33,167 nt of DNA, taken from NCBI GenBank assembly GCA_025529335.1, contig JAMYHX010000474.1, forward strand, positions 1-33,167, written 5' to 3'. This stretch comes from Rhizopus sp. PT2906. Its lineage: Eukaryota > Mucoromycota > Mucoromycetes > Mucorales > Rhizopodaceae. Below are positions 33,126 to 33,167 of this stretch, one piece after another; the stretch's first letter is position 1; every line of letters starts with the position of its first letter. The position numbers and the translations under genes are program-made. The notes under the pieces are model-generated. The model was not told the DNA's origin, did not search any database, and saw only the letters and a program-made list of their open reading frames with translations.

Positions 33126-33167
33126 GTATGTAGTCCTCTTTATAAATGACAACTATAGTACAACATG

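Overview
The window looks like nuclear DNA of an early-diverging filamentous fungus, most likely of the Mucorales. The evidence is AT-rich sequence, genes cut by many short GT-AG introns of about 40-65 nt, a fungal-only Zn2Cys6 transcription factor, and relics of a Fanzor gene and a Helitron, element types I associate with Mucorales genomes. The species cannot be named from sequence alone.

Layout. Positions 1-2204 hold no convincing gene, only a broken coding relic. A three-exon membrane-anchored UDP-glycosyltransferase (2205-4088, +) follows. Positions 4177-7889 are a transposon graveyard: a Fanzor-type (TnpB-like) pseudogene (4177-6422, -) and, just upstream on the same strand, the N-terminal part of a Helitron Rep/helicase gene (6730-7889, -), both with stops and frameshifts. 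A four-exon Zn2Cys6 regulator (8189-11044, -) is next. Positions 11045-14026 hold weak or relic coding signals and a run of 43 T.

From 14027 the sequence is mostly housekeeping: an eight-exon ubiquitin-like-domain protein (14027-15763, +), the spliceosomal cyclophilin Cwc27 (16438-18244, -), and a mitochondrial-type malic enzyme (18419-20480, -). A second relic (21171-22020, -) precedes a divergent pair: a small AT-hook-like protein (-) and an unrecognised ten-exon gene (22821-24745, +) that uses a GC-AG intron. Then come an intronless NAD(P)-binding reductase-like gene (25326-26000, +), a vacuolar AVT-type amino acid transporter (26118-28105, -), the PP2A scaffold subunit (28433-30858, +; eleven exons), and the start of a DUF4203-type membrane protein that runs off the window at 33125.

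The genes do not form a pathway cluster. The transporter and PP2A genes share a 327-bp divergent promoter containing TCACGTGA. Exon models were built by hand from splice signals and reading frame; for each main complete gene the exon lengths sum to a multiple of three. The most unusual content is the Fanzor/Helitron pair. It is not an intact system: every part I can read is broken.
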